Source: an uncultured Pelagibacteraceae bacterium
Lineage (GTDB): Bacteria; Pseudomonadota; Alphaproteobacteria; Pelagibacterales; Pelagibacteraceae
Assembly (NCBI GenBank): GCA_902582735.1
Contig: CACHTB010000003.1
Location: 1-64,000, forward strand
Length of the DNA stretch: 64,000 nucleotides
Reading direction: 5' to 3'
Shown here: positions 20,638 to 32,006 of the stretch, piece by piece
Numbering within the stretch: position 1 is the first letter of the stretch
Layout: every line of letters begins with the position of its first letter
Program-made: the position numbers and the translations under genes
The notes under the pieces: model-generated
What the model saw: the letters and a program-made list of their open reading frames with translations, nothing else
What the model was told of the DNA's origin: nothing
Databases searched by the model: none

Positions 20638-22035
20638 ATGACTAAAAATAAAAACAATCAGCCAATTTGGAGTTCTAGAATAAAAAAAAACTCTAATAAT
20701 CTATTCAGAAAAGTTGGCGGATCACTAGATATAGATAAAAGATTATTTAATGAAGATATATCTGCATCTATTGTTCATACAGAAATGCTTTTTAAGCAAA
20801 AAATAATAAATTTTAAAATTAAAAATAAGATTGTATGGGGTTTAAATAGAATAAAAAATGAAATTATAAAAAAAAAATTTCTCTTTGATAAAAATCTTGA
20901 GGATATTCATATGAATATTGAAAAAAGATTGTTTGATTTGATTGGTGAGGATGCTGGATTTATACATACCGCAAGATCTAGAAATGATCAGGTGATCACT
21001 GATTTTAAAATATGGTTAAAAAAATCAACCTATGAAATAACTAAAACACTTGATGCTCTTATAAGTACAATTCTGAAAGTTGCGGATAAAAATATAAAAA
21101 CCGTCATGCCTGGTTTTACTCATTTACAAAATGCTCAACCAATTTCATTTGCACATTATATGATGGCTTATGTTGAAATGTTTAAAAGAGATAAAAAAAG
21201 ATTTAAGAATAATTTAGACGCTCTAAATGAAAATCCACTTGGTGTAGCTGCTTTATCAGGAACTTCATTTAACATTGATAGAAAATTCACTACAAAAAAG
21301 CTCAACTTTTCAAAACCGACAGATAATTCTATAGATACTGTTTCTGATAGAGATTTTGTTTTAGATTTTCTCTATGCATGTTCAGCCTGTTCAATACATA
21401 TATCAAGAATTGCTGAAGAATTTATAATTTGGAACTCAGACGCCTATAATTTAATTCATTTAAACGACAAAATTGTAACTGGATCCTCAATTATGCCTCA
21501 AAAAAAAAACCCAGACCCACTCGAATATTTAAGAGGTAAGACAGGATCATCTTTTGGGAATCTTTTTTCAATGCTCACAATTTTAAAAGGGCTTCCTTTG
21601 TCTTACTTTAAAGACTTACAAGATGATAAAGAATTAGTTTTTAAATCATATGATCAGCTCAAAATATCCTTAACTCTTTTAAATGATGTATTTAAAAATT
21701 TTTCAGTTAATAAGAAAGAAATGCTTAGTCTCGCAAATAAAGGTTACCTAACAGCTACAGACCTAGCAGATTACATGGTCAGAGAATTAAACTATCCTTT
21801 TAGAAAATCCTATTTGCAAACAGCAAAAATTATTAACTTTGCAGAAAGAAATGGTAAATCTCTAAGTGATCTTACAATAAATGAAATAAACAAAGTTGAA
21901 CCAAAACTTAAAAGTGATGTTCTTAAAATATTTGATCTGAATTACTCAATAAATTCAAAAACTTCTCATGGTGGAACATCTTTTGGTAATATAAAGAAGA
22001 TGATAAGAAGATATAAAAAAAATAATGAAAAATAA
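20638..22035 (+). CDS. argH: argininosuccinate lyase
   Basis: GSSIMPQKKNPDPLE, HTARSRNDQV. Confidence 0.97.
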   Translation: MTKNKNNQPIWSSRIKKNSNNLFRKVGGSLDIDKRLFNEDISASIVHTEMLFKQKIINFKIKNKIVWGLNRIKNEIIKKKFLFDKNLEDIHMNIEKRLFDLIGEDAGFIHTARSRNDQVITDFKIWLKKSTYEITKTLDALISTILKVADKNIKTVMPGFTHLQNAQPISFAHYMMAYVEMFKRDKKRFKNNLDALNENPLGVAALSGTSFNIDRKFTTKKLNFSKPTDNSIDTVSDRDFVLDFLYACSACSIHISRIAEEFIIWNSDAYNLIHLNDKIVTGSSIMPQKKNPDPLEYLRGKTGSSFGNLFSMLTILKGLPLSYFKDLQDDKELVFKSYDQLKISLTLLNDVFKNFSVNKKEMLSLANKGYLTATDLADYMVRELNYPFRKSYLQTAKIINFAERNGKSLSDLTINEINKVEPKLKSDVLKIFDLNYSINSKTSHGGTSFGNIKKMIRRYKKNNEK

Positions 22036-22141
22036 AATAATAATAATTTTAATTTGCTTAGTAGTTCTGACAGCATGTGGTAGAAAGGGAGATCCTGAGT
22101 ATCAAGCGAATGATACTAGAACTGTCACTAATATCATCTAA
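22025..22141 (+). CDS. small lipoprotein, LptM/YifL-like (38 aa)
   Basis: MKNKIIIILICLVVLTACGRKGDPEYQ... lipobox then GRKGDPE; overlaps argH end and lysA start; argH-lptM-lysA order. Confidence 0.82.
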   Translation: MKNKIIIILICLVVLTACGRKGDPEYQANDTRTVTNII

Positions 22142-23355
22142 TGAGGTATAAAAATAATAATTATTTTATCGAAAATATAAGTCTTGATAAACTTGCAAAA
22201 AAATACTCAACACCTTTATATTGTTATTCATATAATAAATTAAGAAGTAACATTATAAATTTCTTTACACATTTTAAAAAGTTTTCTCCACTAGTTTGTT
22301 TTGCAATTAAATCAAATACAAATCTAAATTTAATTAGAGAGATAAAAAATTTTGGACTTGGTGCAGATGTGGTATCAAAAGGAGAACTTATGCTGGCGCT
22401 TAAAGCAGGGATTAACAAAAAAAAGATAGTATTTTCTGGAGTTGGAAAAACTGAGAGTGAACTCAAATTTGCAATAGAAAAAAATATATTACTGATAAAT
22501 TCTGAGTCTGAAAGTGAGATAAAAATAATTGAAAAAATAGCTAAGAAAAAAAATGTGGTTGTAAATATTGGAATTAGATTAAATCCAAATACCGATGCAA
22601 ATACCTTGAAACAAATTTCAACTGGAAAAAAAGAAAATAAATTTGGAGTGGATGAGAAAACATTTTTAAAATTAGTCTCTGTTTTAAGAATGTCAAAAAA
22701 TATCAAATTAAAATGCCTAAGTGTACATATTGGTAGTCAAATTACCGATCACAAACCATACGAAAAAATGCTTAAAGCTATTGATAAAATAATTAATAAA
22801 GCCAAATTTAATTTTGAATATATTGATTTAGGTGGCGGCATGGGTATATCATACGAAAAAGATCAAAAAAAACTTGATTATAAAAAATATAAATCAGCAA
22901 TTGAAAAATTTTTAAGAAAAAATAATTCAAAACTTATTTTTGAACCTGGTAGATCAATAATTGGAAATACAGCAATTTTGATATCTAGGGTAATATATTT
23001 AAAGGAGACTAGTAAAAAAATTTTTGTAATTTTAGATGCTGGAATGAACGATATGATGAGACCAGCTTTATATGGTGCTAAACATCAAATATTACCTGCC
23101 TTTAAATATAATAAAAAATCAAAAAAGAGTTATGAGTTCGTTGGTCCAATTTGTGAAACTACAGATAAATTCTTATCTGTAAGCAATTTTTATAAATTAA
23201 AAGAGAGAGATTTAATTTTTATAAGTGATGTAGGCGCATATGGTTCTTCTTTAAGCTCAAATTATAATATAAGGCCAAAACCAAGCGAAATATTAATAAA
23301 TAAATCCAAAATAACTATTTTAAAGAAAAGACAAAAATTAGAAGATATAATCTAA
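22141..23355 (+). CDS. lysA: diaminopimelate decarboxylase
   Basis: CFAIKSNTN, HIGSQI, GGGMGISY, GPICETTD. Confidence 0.96.
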   Translation: MRYKNNNYFIENISLDKLAKKYSTPLYCYSYNKLRSNIINFFTHFKKFSPLVCFAIKSNTNLNLIREIKNFGLGADVVSKGELMLALKAGINKKKIVFSGVGKTESELKFAIEKNILLINSESESEIKIIEKIAKKKNVVVNIGIRLNPNTDANTLKQISTGKKENKFGVDEKTFLKLVSVLRMSKNIKLKCLSVHIGSQITDHKPYEKMLKAIDKIINKAKFNFEYIDLGGGMGISYEKDQKKLDYKKYKSAIEKFLRKNNSKLIFEPGRSIIGNTAILISRVIYLKETSKKIFVILDAGMNDMMRPALYGAKHQILPAFKYNKKSKKSYEFVGPICETTDKFLSVSNFYKLKERDLIFISDVGAYGSSLSSNYNIRPKPSEILINKSKITILKKRQKLEDII

Positions 23356-23358
23356 TTT

Positions 23359-24069
23359 TTGGACAAAATGATAAGAAATACATTATTTTCATTTTTTTTC
23401 TTTACTGGAATAGTAATTATATCAATTCTCTTTCTTCCCTCTCTAATGTTTCCTCAAAAAATTGTATTATTTGGTGGCAAATTATTTGGTTATTGGTCAA
23501 GTTTTTGTCTGAAATTTTTCTTAAATACTAAAATTAATATCAAAGGAAAGGAAAATATTATTAATGATACAAAATTTTTCATTGCTTCGTCTCATCAATC
23601 AATGTTTGAAACTTTTTTTTTACAAACTATTTTCAATTCACCAAAATTCATACTTAAATATGAATTATTAAAAATACCAGTATTTGGTTGGTATTTAAGT
23701 AAAATTGGATCAATTTCTGTGAACAGAAATAAAATATCTAAAGATAATATTGGTCTCATAGATAAAATTAAAAATGCTGTAATTACTTCAGATAGACCAA
23801 TTATTATATTTCCTCAAGGAACTAGGGTATTACCAGATGAAAGAGTTCCATTTAAAAAAGGTGTTGGAAAAATTTATAGTGAATTAAATATAAAGTGTCA
23901 GCCTATAGCAATAAACTCTGGGACTGTGTGGCCAAAAAAGGGAAGTTTAATTAAAAATAAAACTATAACAATTTCAATACTAAAGGCTATTGAACCAGGA
24001 ATAGATTCTAAAGAATTCACAAACTTAATTGAAAAAAAAATATACTATGAATTAGATAATATTGATTAG
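23359..24069 (+). CDS. plsC: 1-acyl-sn-glycerol-3-phosphate acyltransferase
   Basis: SSHQSMFET, FPQGTRV. Confidence 0.9.
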   Translation: MDKMIRNTLFSFFFFTGIVIISILFLPSLMFPQKIVLFGGKLFGYWSSFCLKFFLNTKINIKGKENIINDTKFFIASSHQSMFETFFLQTIFNSPKFILKYELLKIPVFGWYLSKIGSISVNRNKISKDNIGLIDKIKNAVITSDRPIIIFPQGTRVLPDERVPFKKGVGKIYSELNIKCQPIAINSGTVWPKKGSLIKNKTITISILKAIEPGIDSKEFTNLIEKKIYYELDNID

Positions 24070-25178
24070 CCTTTCATAGGCATAACTACATAAATACTGT
24101 CAAAATCAGCTGGGTCTCTAATTAAAGCAGGAGAACCAGTATCTTTTAAATAAATCTCGATTTGATCCCCGTCTAACTGAGAAGCTACATCAATTAGATA
24201 TCTTGAATTAAAACTAATATCTAATTCGTGATCAAATTTAACAGACAAACTTTCTTTTCCATCTCCACTATTCGTATTGTTTACAGACATATCGAGCATA
24301 TTTTTCTTTAAATTAAATTTCACTCCGTCTTTTTTATCTAAAGAAACTGATGCTACTCTATCAACTGAATTAAGGAACAATTTGAGTTCTATCTCTAATT
24401 TTTTTTGGTTCTCTTTTGGTATAACCTGGATGTAATTAGGAAACTTTCCATCAATAAGTTTCGAAATTAATATACTATTGTTTAATTCAAATTTTATTTT
24501 AGATTTTATATTTGAAATTTTTACATCACCCTCAAAATCTTCTAGCAAAGAACAGAGTTGAAAAATAGTTTTTTTTGGGAGAATTGCAGGTTCAAATTCA
24601 ATTTTATTATTTAATCTAATTTTTGATACTGACATACGATGACTGTCTGTTGCAGCAGCTGTTAAATAAGCTTTGTCTTCAACTTGTGTCTGGTGGAAAA
24701 AAATCCCACTCAAATAATGCCTGGTTTCATCGTTAGATATTGAAAATTTACATTTATTTAATAACTTCAGTAAATCTTTTGAATGCATTGAAAATTCATT
24801 TTGATTAAAATTTTCATCTGTTAAGGGAAATTCAGAGGCACTTATACAATTTAAATTAAATATTGATTTTTCAGATTCAAGTTGGAGTTTACTTTCACTA
24901 GGATTTGAAAAACTTATTTTGCTTCCTGAAGATATTTTTCTTACAATATCATACATAATTGATGATGAAGTAGTTGTTTTGCCCTCTTCTAAAATCTCAA
25001 CATTAGAAATTTTATGGATAAAAATTAAATCTAAATCTGTTGCGGTGATTGTTAAATGCCCACTGTTTATTTCGAGTAGCACATTTGATAGAATTGGAAG
25101 AGTACTTCTTTTTTCAATTACACCTTGGCAATAACCTAAGGATTTTTGAAGATCTTGTTGGTTAACACTAAATTTCAT
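24066..25178 (-). CDS. dnaN: DNA polymerase III beta clamp
   Basis: Clamp architecture, TLPILSNVLLE, ATDSHRMS, C-terminal YVVMPMKG. Confidence 0.96.
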   Translation of the reverse strand: MKFSVNQQDLQKSLGYCQGVIEKRSTLPILSNVLLEINSGHLTITATDLDLIFIHKISNVEILEEGKTTTSSSIMYDIVRKISSGSKISFSNPSESKLQLESEKSIFNLNCISASEFPLTDENFNQNEFSMHSKDLLKLLNKCKFSISNDETRHYLSGIFFHQTQVEDKAYLTAAATDSHRMSVSKIRLNNKIEFEPAILPKKTIFQLCSLLEDFEGDVKISNIKSKIKFELNNSILISKLIDGKFPNYIQVIPKENQKKLEIELKLFLNSVDRVASVSLDKKDGVKFNLKKNMLDMSVNNTNSGDGKESLSVKFDHELDISFNSRYLIDVASQLDGDQIEIYLKDTGSPALIRDPADFDSIYVVMPMKG

Positions 25179-26589
25179 TATCTTGGTTATACAAAATTTT
25201 ATTTTTCAAACTGTCTATATTTATATTTAATTCATTGTCCTCTTTTCTAAGTTTTTCAATGGTCTTCACAGAATGAATAACTGTAGTGTGATCTCTATTT
25301 GAAAACGCCCTTCCAATCTCAGGTAAAGATTTTGAAGTTAACATTTTTGCAAGATATATGGCTGTTTGTCTAGGTCTTACAAGATATCTTGATCTTCTTG
25401 GTGAAAGCATTTCATTTTTACTTATTTTAAAAAACTTGCATACGATTGTTTGTATTGTATCTATTGTCACTTTGTTTTCTGATAGGTTAAGTAAATCTTT
25501 CAAAATAACTCTTACCTCAGATATATTTGGTGTTTTGTTATAAATTCTTGAAAAAGATACAATTCTATTTAAAGCACCAACTAATTCTCTAATACTAGTT
25601 CTAACTTCCATACTTATAAATTTCTGGATTTCATCATTGATATGAACTTGATTAGAGTAAAATAATTTGAGTTCTTCTGTTTTTGATTTAATTATTTTAG
25701 ATCTTAATTCATAATCAGGATTTTGAATATCTACGACCAATCCACCAGAAAATCTTGATTTAATTCTATCCTGAATTCTTGAAAGTTTATTTGGAGGTCT
25801 ATCTGCGGACACAATAATCTGTGAACCTTTATCAAACAATGCATTAAATGTGTGAAAGAACTCTTCTTGCATGGCCTCTTTTCCATTCATGAATTGAATA
25901 TCATCAATTAAAAGAATATCTGTATTTCTAAAATATTCCTTAAATTTGACCATATCATTAGATTTTATAGATTTTACAAATTGATACATAAATCTTTCAG
26001 CAGAAATAAACATAACCTTATTTTTATCCTTAAGTTCAAGACCTATAGCATTAAGTAAGTGTGTTTTTCCCATTCCAACACCTCCATATAAATATAACGG
26101 ATTATAGTGGGCGATTTCTTGAGATACCTTTTTTGATGCTTCAAAAGCTAATTTATTGCTTTGTCCAGTAATAAAATTATTAAAATTTTTATTTGGATCT
26201 ATTCTGTTATATTGAAGGTAAGAGTCTTTTATAAAAGAAATATTATTATTAATTTCATTATTATTTAAATTTTGTTTATCTTGTAAGTTATTTTTGTTTG
26301 CTAAATTTTTTTTATCATCAACCAAAAACTCTATTCTTACGATGTCTTTTTTAAAACTCTTAACTATTTGTAATATTTGGTCTAAATATCTTGAAGTTAT
26401 CCAATCTCTAATAAACCTTGTTGATACAGAAATTAGTACGTAATTTTTATATTCATCTATAAGTTCTATTTTTTTTAGCCAACTATCAAAAATATCACTA
26501 CCAAACTTATCTTTCATTACATTTTGAACAATTTTCCAATCAAGTTTTTTCTCTTCTATTGGTGAATTATTTTGTAAATTGTTTTTCAT
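25168..26589 (-). CDS. dnaA: chromosomal replication initiator DnaA
   Basis: GGVGMGKTHLLNA, LLIDDIQF, SNRDHTTVIHS. Confidence 0.98.
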   Translation of the reverse strand: MKNNLQNNSPIEEKKLDWKIVQNVMKDKFGSDIFDSWLKKIELIDEYKNYVLISVSTRFIRDWITSRYLDQILQIVKSFKKDIVRIEFLVDDKKNLANKNNLQDKQNLNNNEINNNISFIKDSYLQYNRIDPNKNFNNFITGQSNKLAFEASKKVSQEIAHYNPLYLYGGVGMGKTHLLNAIGLELKDKNKVMFISAERFMYQFVKSIKSNDMVKFKEYFRNTDILLIDDIQFMNGKEAMQEEFFHTFNALFDKGSQIIVSADRPPNKLSRIQDRIKSRFSGGLVVDIQNPDYELRSKIIKSKTEELKLFYSNQVHINDEIQKFISMEVRTSIRELVGALNRIVSFSRIYNKTPNISEVRVILKDLLNLSENKVTIDTIQTIVCKFFKISKNEMLSPRRSRYLVRPRQTAIYLAKMLTSKSLPEIGRAFSNRDHTTVIHSVKTIEKLRKEDNELNINIDSLKNKILYNQDNEI

Positions 26590-26880
26590 GGTGGGAATCT
26601 CTTAAAACTTATCTAAAATATTTATGCAATAAATTAATTTATAAATTCAAAAAAAAATAAAATTTAGAATTGTATAAATTCCAGATTGAATCATTAAATT
26701 AACAACTCAAAGTTAGTAAAATAAAATTTACTTTCTAAATAAAATTTTCTTTCTATATGTTGTGATGACGCAAAATTAAAATTTAGATGTTGTTCTTTAA
26801 TATTCAAACCACTGGTTGTAATTAGAATTAATCTAAAAATATAAATTATATATATATTTTTTATTAACTACTTAAAGTTG

Positions 26881-27141
26881 TTATAAAGAATTAATTTTTT
26901 TTGTAATTCTGGAAATATTTCTTGACGCATTTTGTTTTTTTATAACGCCAGTCTTAGAAATCTTCATTAACTCAGAATTTAGCTTTGATAAAAAGGCAAG
27001 GGCTTCTTTTTTGTCTTTTTTTTCTATTAAAACGTTCATTTTTTTTACTGCAGATCTAAATTTACTTTTTCTTGACCTGTTAACAGCCGTCTGTCTAGAT
27101 ATTCTACGAACTCTCTTAATTGCTGATTTGGTATTTGCCAT
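26881..27141 (-). CDS. rpsT: 30S ribosomal protein S20
   Basis: MANTKSAIKRVRRISRQTAVNRSRKSK. Confidence 0.96.
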   Translation of the reverse strand: MANTKSAIKRVRRISRQTAVNRSRKSKFRSAVKKMNVLIEKKDKKEALAFLSKLNSELMKISKTGVIKKQNASRNISRITKKINSL

Positions 27142-27192
27142 AAGCGCGATTGTATATATTGAGATATAAAACCGGTCAATATAATAATTTTT

Positions 27193-28056
27193 TTATTTTT
27201 GGCATTTATTACAAAAAAAACTCGATCTATTTGTAATAACTATTTTTAAAATTTTTCCACTACAAGTTATTCGGGGACATTTTAAGTTTTCTCTATTATA
27301 GACTTTAAATTCATTTTGAAATGAGCCCTTGTCACCGGAGGTATTTTTAAAATCTCTGATAGAAGACCCACCTTTAATTATTGATTTTTTTAATACTTTT
27401 TTAGATTGTTTAATAATTTTATCTATTTGCTCTTCTTTTAAAAGTTCGACTGAAATTAACGGATTTATTTTACACTCAAATAATATTTCACTGGCATAAA
27501 TATTTCCAATTCCTGAAACAAAATTTTGATCTAACAAGAAATTTTTAATATTTTTTTTTTTATTTTTAAAATATGTCTTTACATAATTAATATTGAAATT
27601 TTTTGAAAAAGGTTCGGGTCCAAATTTTTTAAATTTTTTTAATAGCTCTTTTTTAGAATTAATGAATAAAATATATCCAAATCTTCTAGGATCATTATAA
27701 ACTAATATTAAATCATTAAATCGAATTTCAACATGATTGTGTTTTTTTGGTAAATTAGGGCTATGATAAAAGCTAGTGTTAGTAAATTTTTTCTTTGAAT
27801 ATGTATTTAATAAATGAATAGTACCAGACATCCCTAGGTGAATTAAACAGAAAGAATTATCATCAAAAAAAATTATTATATATTTAGAAAATCTTCCAAT
27901 TTTTTTTATTTTTTTTCTCTCCAATTTTATTTCAAAATTTTTTGGTATTTTAAGACGTAAATTTCGGTTTTTTACCCTTACTTCATTAATAATTTTTCCT
28001 GATATTTTTTTGTTTAATGATTTTTTTATAATTTCTACTTCTGGCAATTCTGGCAT
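27193..28056 (-). CDS. mutM: formamidopyrimidine-DNA glycosylase
   Basis: MPELPEVEII, C-terminal zinc finger with CSGKILKIVITNRSSFFCNKCQK. Confidence 0.96.
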   Translation of the reverse strand: MPELPEVEIIKKSLNKKISGKIINEVRVKNRNLRLKIPKNFEIKLERKKIKKIGRFSKYIIIFFDDNSFCLIHLGMSGTIHLLNTYSKKKFTNTSFYHSPNLPKKHNHVEIRFNDLILVYNDPRRFGYILFINSKKELLKKFKKFGPEPFSKNFNINYVKTYFKNKKKNIKNFLLDQNFVSGIGNIYASEILFECKINPLISVELLKEEQIDKIIKQSKKVLKKSIIKGGSSIRDFKNTSGDKGSFQNEFKVYNRENLKCPRITCSGKILKIVITNRSSFFCNKCQK

Positions 28057-28089
28057 TAGATACTATATTAATCTAAAAATAATTTATTT

Positions 28090-28796
28090 ATGCAACAATA
28101 TCTTCAAAATAAAAAGGGACTTGTGCAAGGTGTATTTGACAAAGTTTTTGATAAATACGACCTCATGAATGATTTTATGTCCTTTGGTATTCACAGGATA
28201 TGGAAAAATGATTTAATGTTTTGGATGAACCCTGGAACAAACAAAATCTTGTTAGATGTAGCTTGTGGAACTGGAGATCTTGCAAAATTATTTCATGATA
28301 AAACTAAAAATTTAAATAATGCAATTTGTATAGATCCTAATGGGGGAATGATAAATATAGGTAAAAAGAAGCTAAGAAAATATAAAAATATTAAATGGAT
28401 TATTGGTTCAGCAGAAGACTTACCATTAGAAAATGAAACTTGTGATTATTATACAATTAGTTTTGGATTGAGAAACACTAAAAACTTAGACAAATCACTT
28501 TCTGAGGCGTATCGAGTTTTAAAGCCGGGGGGGGGCGTTTTTTGTGTTTAGAGTTTTCAAAAATACAGAATTCAAACTTAGAATTTGCTTACAAAAATTA
28601 CTCAAAGTTAATACCATATATAGGAAAATTTATTGTTGGAGACAAAAAGCCTTATGAATATTTAGTAAAAAGTATTGAAAATTTTATTAACCAAGAAGAA
28701 TTAATAGAATTACTTAAAAGTAATAATTTCCAAAATTGTAGTTATAGAAATTTATCTGGGGGTATCGTTGCAATACATTCAGGATGGAAATTATGA
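28090..28796 (+). pseudogene. ubiE: ubiquinone biosynthesis methyltransferase, frameshifted at G9 run 28527-28535
   Basis: ORF 28090-28551 (DVACGTGDLA..FGLRNTKNLDKSLSEAYRVLKPGG) continues in another frame (CLEFSKIQN..YKNYSKLIPYIGKFIVGD..). Confidence 0.92.
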
Positions 28797-30361
28797 TTAA
28801 AAAATTGTTTACTCTTTTTAAACTTGGTCGAAAACTCGCAAAATCAGATGCACTAAAAATTGCAACTAGATTTAATGAACCACCATTATTAGTAAAAGTT
28901 TTATTTAGCATTTTATCATTTTCTTTTTTGAACAATGAAAAAGTTGATAGTTCATTAAACCAAGGTGAAAGATTATCCTCGTCGCTTCAATCTATGGGAA
29001 CCACATTTATAAAATTAGGACAGTTTTTAGCAACCAGGCCTGACATAATCGGTGATGAATTATCAAAAGAATTAGAAAATCTCCAGGATAGATTGCCTCC
29101 ATTTTCACAAGAGAAAGCTAAAGAAATTATTAAAAAAGATTTAGGTGAACAAAATTTTAATTCAATAATAAATCTTAGTGAGCCAGTTGCTGCTGCTTCA
29201 ATTGCACAAGTTCATAAAGCACAAATTAATGATGGTGGAACTATAAAAGATGTCGCAATCAAAATTTTAAGACCAGATATAAAAAAAATATTTAACGAAG
29301 AAATCGATGCATTAATGTTGTTTGCTTTTTTTGTGGAGTCGTTTGTAAAAAAAACTAAAAGACTTAAGTTGGTTGAAGTTGTTTTTTTACTAAAGGAGAT
29401 AACAAATCTTGAAATGGATCTAAGGTTTGAGGCAGCAGCAGCAAATGAATATGGAGAAAATACAAAGAATGATGAGGGTTTTCTGGTTCCTAAAATATAT
29501 TGGAATTTTACTAGTGAAAATGTCATGACGCTTGATTGGGTAGATGGAGTTTCAATTAGAGAAACTGATGAACTTACAAATAGAAATATTGATGCAAAGA
29601 AAATAGCATCAGACATAATTCAACATTTTTTAAGGCACGCTGTAAGAGATGGTTTTTTTCATGCAGATATGCATCAGGGAAATATTTTTATAAATAAAAG
29701 TGGTCAGATAGTTCCTATTGATTTTGGAATAATGGGTCGGTTAGATAAAGTAAGCCAAAGATTTTTAGCAGAGATTTTATACGGTTTTATTCAAAGAGAT
29801 TATAAAAAAGTTGCAGAGGTTCATTTGGTTGCTGGACTTGTGCCAAAAAACGTTCCAGTAGATGATCTTGCTCAAGCATTAAGATCAATAGGAGAACCTA
29901 TATTTGGCCAATCTGTAAAAGATATTTCTGGTGGAAAATTACTTAAACAACTATTTGATGTGACAGAAAAATTTAATATGCAAACTCAACCTCAGCTTCT
30001 AATGTTACAAAAAACAATGGTAGTTGTTGAGGGAGTGGCAAGAAGACTTAATCCTGATACAAATATATGGGAAACATCCAAGCCTGTTCTTGAAAAATGG
30101 CTAAGAGAAACAAAGGACCCTATAAATTCATTTAATGAAACACTTAAAAATTCTGCAGAAGTAATTAAGAGATTACCTGAATTACCGCAAATTATGGATA
30201 AAGCTAATCAAGCTTTAACATTCCTAGCAAGTGGACAAATTCCACAGAACTCTAGCTCATTTAATGAGTTAAATGTAAAAAAATCAGAGATGTCTAGCTT
30301 CAGAAATCAGTCAATTATTGGTGTATTATTGCTTGTAATTGCTACTTTATTGGTATTTTAA
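28793..30361 (+). CDS. ubiB: ubiquinone biosynthesis kinase-like protein UbiB
   Basis: KLGQFLATRPDIIG, AAASIAQVHKA, FFHADMHQGNIF; ATGA-type overlap with ubiE. Confidence 0.95.
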   Translation: MIKKLFTLFKLGRKLAKSDALKIATRFNEPPLLVKVLFSILSFSFLNNEKVDSSLNQGERLSSSLQSMGTTFIKLGQFLATRPDIIGDELSKELENLQDRLPPFSQEKAKEIIKKDLGEQNFNSIINLSEPVAAASIAQVHKAQINDGGTIKDVAIKILRPDIKKIFNEEIDALMLFAFFVESFVKKTKRLKLVEVVFLLKEITNLEMDLRFEAAAANEYGENTKNDEGFLVPKIYWNFTSENVMTLDWVDGVSIRETDELTNRNIDAKKIASDIIQHFLRHAVRDGFFHADMHQGNIFINKSGQIVPIDFGIMGRLDKVSQRFLAEILYGFIQRDYKKVAEVHLVAGLVPKNVPVDDLAQALRSIGEPIFGQSVKDISGGKLLKQLFDVTEKFNMQTQPQLLMLQKTMVVVEGVARRLNPDTNIWETSKPVLEKWLRETKDPINSFNETLKNSAEVIKRLPELPQIMDKANQALTFLASGQIPQNSSSFNELNVKKSEMSSFRNQSIIGVLLLVIATLLVF

Positions 30362-30369
30362 TCTCTCGC

Positions 30370-31569
30370 ATGAATAGTTTGTTAAACAAAAAAATACTTG
30401 TTGTAATTTGTGGAGGTATTTCTGCTTATAAAAGTCTTGAATTAATTAGAGGTTTAAAAAAAAAACAAGTAGAAATAAAAACAATCATTACAAAAAGTGC
30501 CAAAGAATTCGTAACACCTTTATCGATAACATCTCTTTCTCAAGGAAAGGTATATGAAGATTTATTTAACTCAGAGAGTGAAAGTGAAATGGATCATATT
30601 TCATTATCAAGATGGGCGGATTTGATTATTGTAGTACCCGCAACAGCAAATACAATATCAAAATTGAGTAATGGATTAAGTGATGATCTTGCATCTACTG
30701 TATTATTAGCTTCAAATAAAAAGATTTTTATAGTTCCAGCTATGAATGTAAGAATGTGGGACCACCCATCAAATAAAAAAAATATAATCAAACTAAGGGA
30801 ATATGGTTATAGTTTAATAGGTCCAGAGATCGGAGATATGGCATGTGGAGAGTATGGTGAGGGAAAAATGACTGAGCCATCAGATATCCTTTTTCATATT
30901 GAAAATTACTTATCAAATATACAAAAGAATAAAAAATATAAGGCTTTAGTCACAGCAGGTCCTACCAGGGAGTATTTAGATCCAGTTAGATATTTAACAA
31001 ATAAATCAAGTGGAAAGCAAGGTTATGAAATAGCTAAAACATTTAGAGATAAAGGATTTGAAACCACACTAATATCAGGAAAAACAAACTTAAATCCCTT
31101 AGAGGATATAAAATTTATTGAAGTTGAAACTGCAGACGAAATGTTAAAAAAAACAATCGAAAACCTTCCCGTTGATGTTGCTGTTTTTTCAGCCGCTGTG
31201 TGCGATTATAAATTTAAAAAATATAATAAAGAAAAGATTAAAAAAAATTCTGAACAAGACTTTAGTATGATCAAAAATACAGATATATTATCATATGTTT
31301 CAAAACATAATTCACTACGACCAAAACTCACTGTAGGTTTTGCTGCTGAAACAGAAAATTTAGATTTAAATGCAAAAGAGAAACTAAGTAGTAAAAATTG
31401 TGATTGGATAATTGCTAATAATGTATCAGATAATGAAATAGGATTTGATACAGAATATAATGAAGTTAAAATTTTTTATAAAAATAATAAAAACGAGATA
31501 CTAAAGAAGATGAATAAATCATTAATTGCAGAAAATATAGTTGAGAGAGTTATTAAAAATCTTAATTAA
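30370..31569 (+). CDS. coaBC: bifunctional phosphopantothenoylcysteine decarboxylase/phosphopantothenate-cysteine ligase
   Basis: [46 protein letters not shown]. Confidence 0.96.
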   Translation: MNSLLNKKILVVICGGISAYKSLELIRGLKKKQVEIKTIITKSAKEFVTPLSITSLSQGKVYEDLFNSESESEMDHISLSRWADLIIVVPATANTISKLSNGLSDDLASTVLLASNKKIFIVPAMNVRMWDHPSNKKNIIKLREYGYSLIGPEIGDMACGEYGEGKMTEPSDILFHIENYLSNIQKNKKYKALVTAGPTREYLDPVRYLTNKSSGKQGYEIAKTFRDKGFETTLISGKTNLNPLEDIKFIEVETADEMLKKTIENLPVDVAVFSAAVCDYKFKKYNKEKIKKNSEQDFSMIKNTDILSYVSKHNSLRPKLTVGFAAETENLDLNAKEKLSSKNCDWIIANNVSDNEIGFDTEYNEVKIFYKNNKNEILKKMNKSLIAENIVERVIKNLN

Positions 31570-32006
31570 TGGTCAAAATTAAGATAAAGAAACTTGACCC
31601 CATGGTCAAAATTCCACAATATAAAACCGAAGGATCGTCAGGTATGGATCTAATGGCATTTGTAAAAGAATCTTTGAAATTAAAGCCAAACAGCTCTGAA
31701 TTAATACCAACTGGAATATCTATAGCTATTCCTCAAGATACAGAGATACAAATTAGACCTCGGTCAGGTCTAGCAGCAAAATCTCAGATAAGCGTACTCA
31801 ATACACCCGGTACGATTGATAGTGACTATAGGGGAGAGTTAAAAGTTATATTATTTAATCATGGGGTGAATGATTTTATAGTTAACAATGGAGATAGAAT
31901 AGCACAAATGGTTTTAATACCAGTTCTGAAAGCTTCTTTTGAGGAAGTAGATGAGCTACCCGATACAATTAGAGGATCTGGTGGCTTTGGATCTACAGGT
32001 AAATGA
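31569..32006 (+). CDS. dut: dUTP diphosphatase
   Basis: [38 protein letters not shown]. Confidence 0.97.
   Translation: MVKIKIKKLDPMVKIPQYKTEGSSGMDLMAFVKESLKLKPNSSELIPTGISIAIPQDTEIQIRPRSGLAAKSQISVLNTPGTIDSDYRGELKVILFNHGVNDFIVNNGDRIAQMVLIPVLKASFEEVDELPDTIRGSGGFGSTGK

Noticed and set aside
26590-26880. AT-rich 290-bp rpsT-dnaA intergenic region as oriC
   Set aside because: No convincing cluster of TTATCCACA-type DnaA boxes could be read; origin is not necessarily beside dnaA in alphaproteobacteria. GC-skew and DnaA-box counts would be needed.
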